In this document: positions 62,203 through 64,000 of the stretch, piece after piece
Numbering within the stretch: position 1 is the first letter of the stretch
Layout: every line of letters starts with the position of its first letter
Source: WGAL01 sp964570865
GTDB taxonomy: Bacteria > Bacteroidota > Ignavibacteria > Ignavibacteriales > Melioribacteraceae
Assembly: GCA_964570865.1 (NCBI GenBank)
Contig: CAZMZM010000005.1
Coordinates: 1-64,000, forward strand
Length of the DNA stretch: 64,000 nt
Reading direction: 5' to 3'
The notes under the pieces: model-generated
Told to the model about the DNA's origin: nothing
What the model saw: only the letters and a program-made list of their open reading frames with translations
Databases searched by the model: none
Position numbers and translations under genes: made by a program

Positions 62203-63366
62203 ATGAAAATCCACGAATACCAAGCCAAAGAAATACTAAAGAAATATGGCGTTGCCGTACCGAAAGGCAAAGTTGCATTTTCGGTTGAAGAAGCTGTTGC
62301 GGCGGCAAAAGAATTAAAAGGAAAAGTTTGGGTTGTTAAAGCTCAAATTCATGCCGGCGGAAGAGGAAAAGCCGGCGGAGTAAAAGTTGCAAAAGGTTTA
62401 CGTGAAGTGCGTAAATATGCTAAAGAAATTTTAGGAAAAACTCTTGTTACACATCAAACAGGTCCCGAAGGGAAAGAGGTTCGCAGACTTTTAATAGAAC
62501 AAGGAATCAATATTGATCGCGAACTTTATGTCGGAATCGTATTAGACCGTGCGCAATCAAAAAATGTTTTTATGGCTTCAACCGAAGGCGGAGTTGAGAT
62601 TGAAAAAGTTGCAGCCGAATCACCTGAAAAAATCTTAAAAGTTACAATTGATCCTTCAGTCGGTATGCAAGCTTACCAGGCACGTCAGATTGCATTTGGT
62701 TTAGGTTTGTCGGGCGCTCAGTTCAAAAACGGAGTAAAATTCTTCATGGCGCTTTACAATGCTTTTGAAGCCACAGACGCTTCAATTGCCGAAATTAATC
62801 CTTTGGTTGTTACCAAGGAAGGAGACGTCATGGCACTTGACGCAAAAATGAATTTTGACGACAACTCACTTTATCGTCATCCTGACATTGTGGAATACAG
62901 AGATTTGTCCGAAGAAGATCCGCTTGAAACCGAAGCAAGCAAGTTTAACCTAAACTATATTAAGCTTGACGGAAACGTCGGCTGTATGGTAAACGGCGCA
63001 GGGCTTGCAATGGCAACAATGGATATTATTAAACTTGCCGGCGGCGACCCTGCAAACTTCCTTGATGTTGGCGGAACAGCTAACAAGGAGACAGTTGCCA
63101 ACGGATTTAAGATCATTCTTTCCGAGCCAAATGTTAAAGCTATTTTGATTAACATCTTCGGCGGAATTGTACGTTGCGACAGAGTTGCACAAGGCGTTAT
63201 TGACGCTGTTAAAGAGATTAACGTTGAAATTCCTATCGTTGTTCGTCTTGACGGAACTAATGCAAAAGAAGGTGCCGATTTATTAAAACAATCCGGACTC
63301 AAATTTTCGGTTGCAACCAATTTGGCCGAAGCAGCACAAAAAGTTACGGAAGTTTTGGAAGCATAA
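62203..63366 (+). CDS. sucC: Succinyl-CoA synthetase beta subunit
   Basis: A 387-aa ATP-grasp enzyme subunit that makes succinyl-CoA or ATP (GTP) in the TCA cycle. KIHEYQAKEILKKYGVAVP, QIHAGGRGKAGGVKVAK (nucleotide loop), EINPLVV and NGAGLAMATMD motifs are typical, as is IFGGIVRCDRVA. Length matches the family. The usual partner sucD is not downstream; the gene has its own terminator, so it is a single-gene unit here. Confidence 0.97.
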   Translation: MKIHEYQAKEILKKYGVAVPKGKVAFSVEEAVAAAKELKGKVWVVKAQIHAGGRGKAGGVKVAKGLREVRKYAKEILGKTLVTHQTGPEGKEVRRLLIEQGINIDRELYVGIVLDRAQSKNVFMASTEGGVEIEKVAAESPEKILKVTIDPSVGMQAYQARQIAFGLGLSGAQFKNGVKFFMALYNAFEATDASIAEINPLVVTKEGDVMALDAKMNFDDNSLYRHPDIVEYRDLSEEDPLETEASKFNLNYIKLDGNVGCMVNGAGLAMATMDIIKLAGGDPANFLDVGGTANKETVANGFKIILSEPNVKAILINIFGGIVRCDRVAQGVIDAVKEINVEIPIVVRLDGTNAKEGADLLKQSGLKFSVATNLAEAAQKVTEVLEA

Positions 63367-63390
63367 TAAGGATATGTAATATATATACAA

Positions 63391-63420
63391 AAAAGCTCGT
63401 CTTCGGACGGGCTTTTTTTT
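63391..63420 (+). terminator. Rho-independent terminator after sucC
   Basis: An 8-bp GC-rich stem (one T-G pair) closed by a TTCG tetraloop, extended by A-T pairs and followed by eight Ts, 25 bp after the sucC stop. Confidence 0.94.
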
Positions 63421-63561
63421 GTTTCCGCAAAATCTATTTCTCGGTAAAATAATGGGATTTATTAACTGTTATTACTGATTATTAATTTAAATTATTTTTC
63501 ACTCGAATTATCGAAAGTAGGATAAAGTTTTGTATTTTAAATAAATTATTTGAGAGAAAAT

Positions 63562-64000
63562 ATGAAAAAGTTTATTGTCTTATCGTTATTTGTCTTTTCT
63601 GTTTTAGTCGGATGCGGCGGAAAGAAGGAAGAAAATTCGAGGTCGGATGTAATAAAGCGAAAAACGGCGTTAACCGAAAAACGTGATAAATTAAGTTCGG
63701 ATATCGCAGTACTTAAAAAAGAAGATTCCGCTTTACGAAGAACAGAAAAAAATGGAAATATCCAAAAAGTAACGGTAAGGGTAAAAGTTAACCGGAAAAG
63801 TTCGGATAGAAAAGATTGGGATTATGGCGAGAAACCGGATATATACGGCTTGTTAACTTTAAGCAGCGGAGATGCCATTGCAATTCCGTTAACGAAAAAC
63901 AGTTTTTCGGCAAAAGGATATGCTGAAAATATTGAAATGAACAAAGGGGATACGGTTTACGTATTTTTAAGGGACAAAGATGTTGACGGTTACCAAGTAA
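63562..64000 (+). CDS. Lipoprotein N-terminus (truncated by window end)
   Basis: 146 codons remain open to the window edge. A lipoprotein signal (LVGC, lipidated Cys near residue 18) precedes a charged probable coiled-coil (about 25-60) and then a beta-rich region (VTVRVKVNRK, DIYGLLTLSSGD, DTVYVFLRDKDVDGY). The full length and family are unknown. GAGAG lies 6 bp before the ATG. Confidence 0.75.
   Translation, partial: MKKFIVLSLFVFSVLVGCGGKKEENSRSDVIKRKTALTEKRDKLSSDIAVLKKEDSALRRTEKNGNIQKVTVRVKVNRKSSDRKDWDYGEKPDIYGLLTLSSGDAIAIPLTKNSFSAKGYAENIEMNKGDTVYVFLRDKDVDGYQV

Noticed and set aside
1..64000. tRNA, rRNA, CRISPR arrays or transposase genes
   Set aside because: None could be found by reading intergenic regions; no cloverleaf-like stretch, repeat-spacer pattern or transposase motif was recognised.

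Overview
The window is 64 kb of an AT-rich, densely coding bacterial chromosome. Several traits suggest the Bacteroidota/Chlorobi side of the tree, most likely Ignavibacteria. A secreted subtilase ends in a type IX secretion-type sorting domain with the NYPNPF motif. DUF4837 and DUF4252 proteins, DUF3109 next to rpoN, and a tilS-hpt-ftsH run are also present. The taxonomic call is inference; no rRNA or tRNA gene is visible. No phage, insertion sequence with a transposase, CRISPR array or defence island is visible.

Layout. 1-333: tandem 132-bp repeat. 334-5984 (minus): SUF iron-sulfur operon sufB-sufC-sufD-sufS-sufT-rrf2, read right to left. 6190-7728 (minus): comM. 7814-13401 (minus): lon, a MEMO-family protein, free-methionine-sulfoxide reductase and dnaX, closely packed. 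13521-20145 (minus): hrcA-grpE-dnaJ, a ComEA-like protein, a membrane-anchored protein, a PilM-like protein, rsmD, coaD and an unknown membrane protein; grpE is cut by a 100-N assembly gap. 20317-28870: purM, a sugar transferase, prfA, ispH-recQ and a tail-specific protease. 29000-35319 (plus): cmoA-cmoB, then an envelope and repair operon (GT2, TPR, 3-methyladenine glycosylase, GT9, DUF3108). 35399-39144: a PEGA lipoprotein, a thioredoxin, a YitT transporter-like protein and a DUF4139 protein. 39350-41695 (plus): an ECF sigma factor operon with a recognisable ECF-type promoter, a cysteine-free putative anti-sigma factor, a DUF4252 protein and a lipoprotein. 41751-49533 (plus): a methyltransferase, greA, tilS-hpt-ftsH, a polyprenol or diacylglycerol kinase-like protein and a DUF4837 lipoprotein. 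49661-54448 (minus): hslV-hslU, rpoN, an ICMT-like membrane protein and DUF3109. 54799-61012 (plus): a TPR/beta-barrel outer-membrane protein, a small unknown protein and the secreted subtilase. 61067-64000: a LOG-family protein, sucC and the start of a lipoprotein gene.

Together the genes are mostly housekeeping: Fe-S assembly, protein quality control (Lon, FtsH, HslUV, DnaJ/GrpE/HrcA, tail-specific protease), DNA replication and repair (DnaX, RecQ, AAG), translation (RF1, TilS, RsmD, CmoAB) and envelope biogenesis. Many neighbours overlap by 4 nt at ATGA, GTGA or TTGA, so operons are tight and TTG/GTG starts are common.

No clearly new system such as a defence island is evident. The best candidates for follow-up are: an A11 slippage site in dnaX where slippage by one base either way gives an immediate stop, predicting a short gamma-like product; the near-leaderless ECF sigma operon; a terminator hairpin in the greA leader; a dispersed intergenic repeat family seen in three places; and a PilM-like/pilin-like/ComEA-like trio inside the heat-shock operon.
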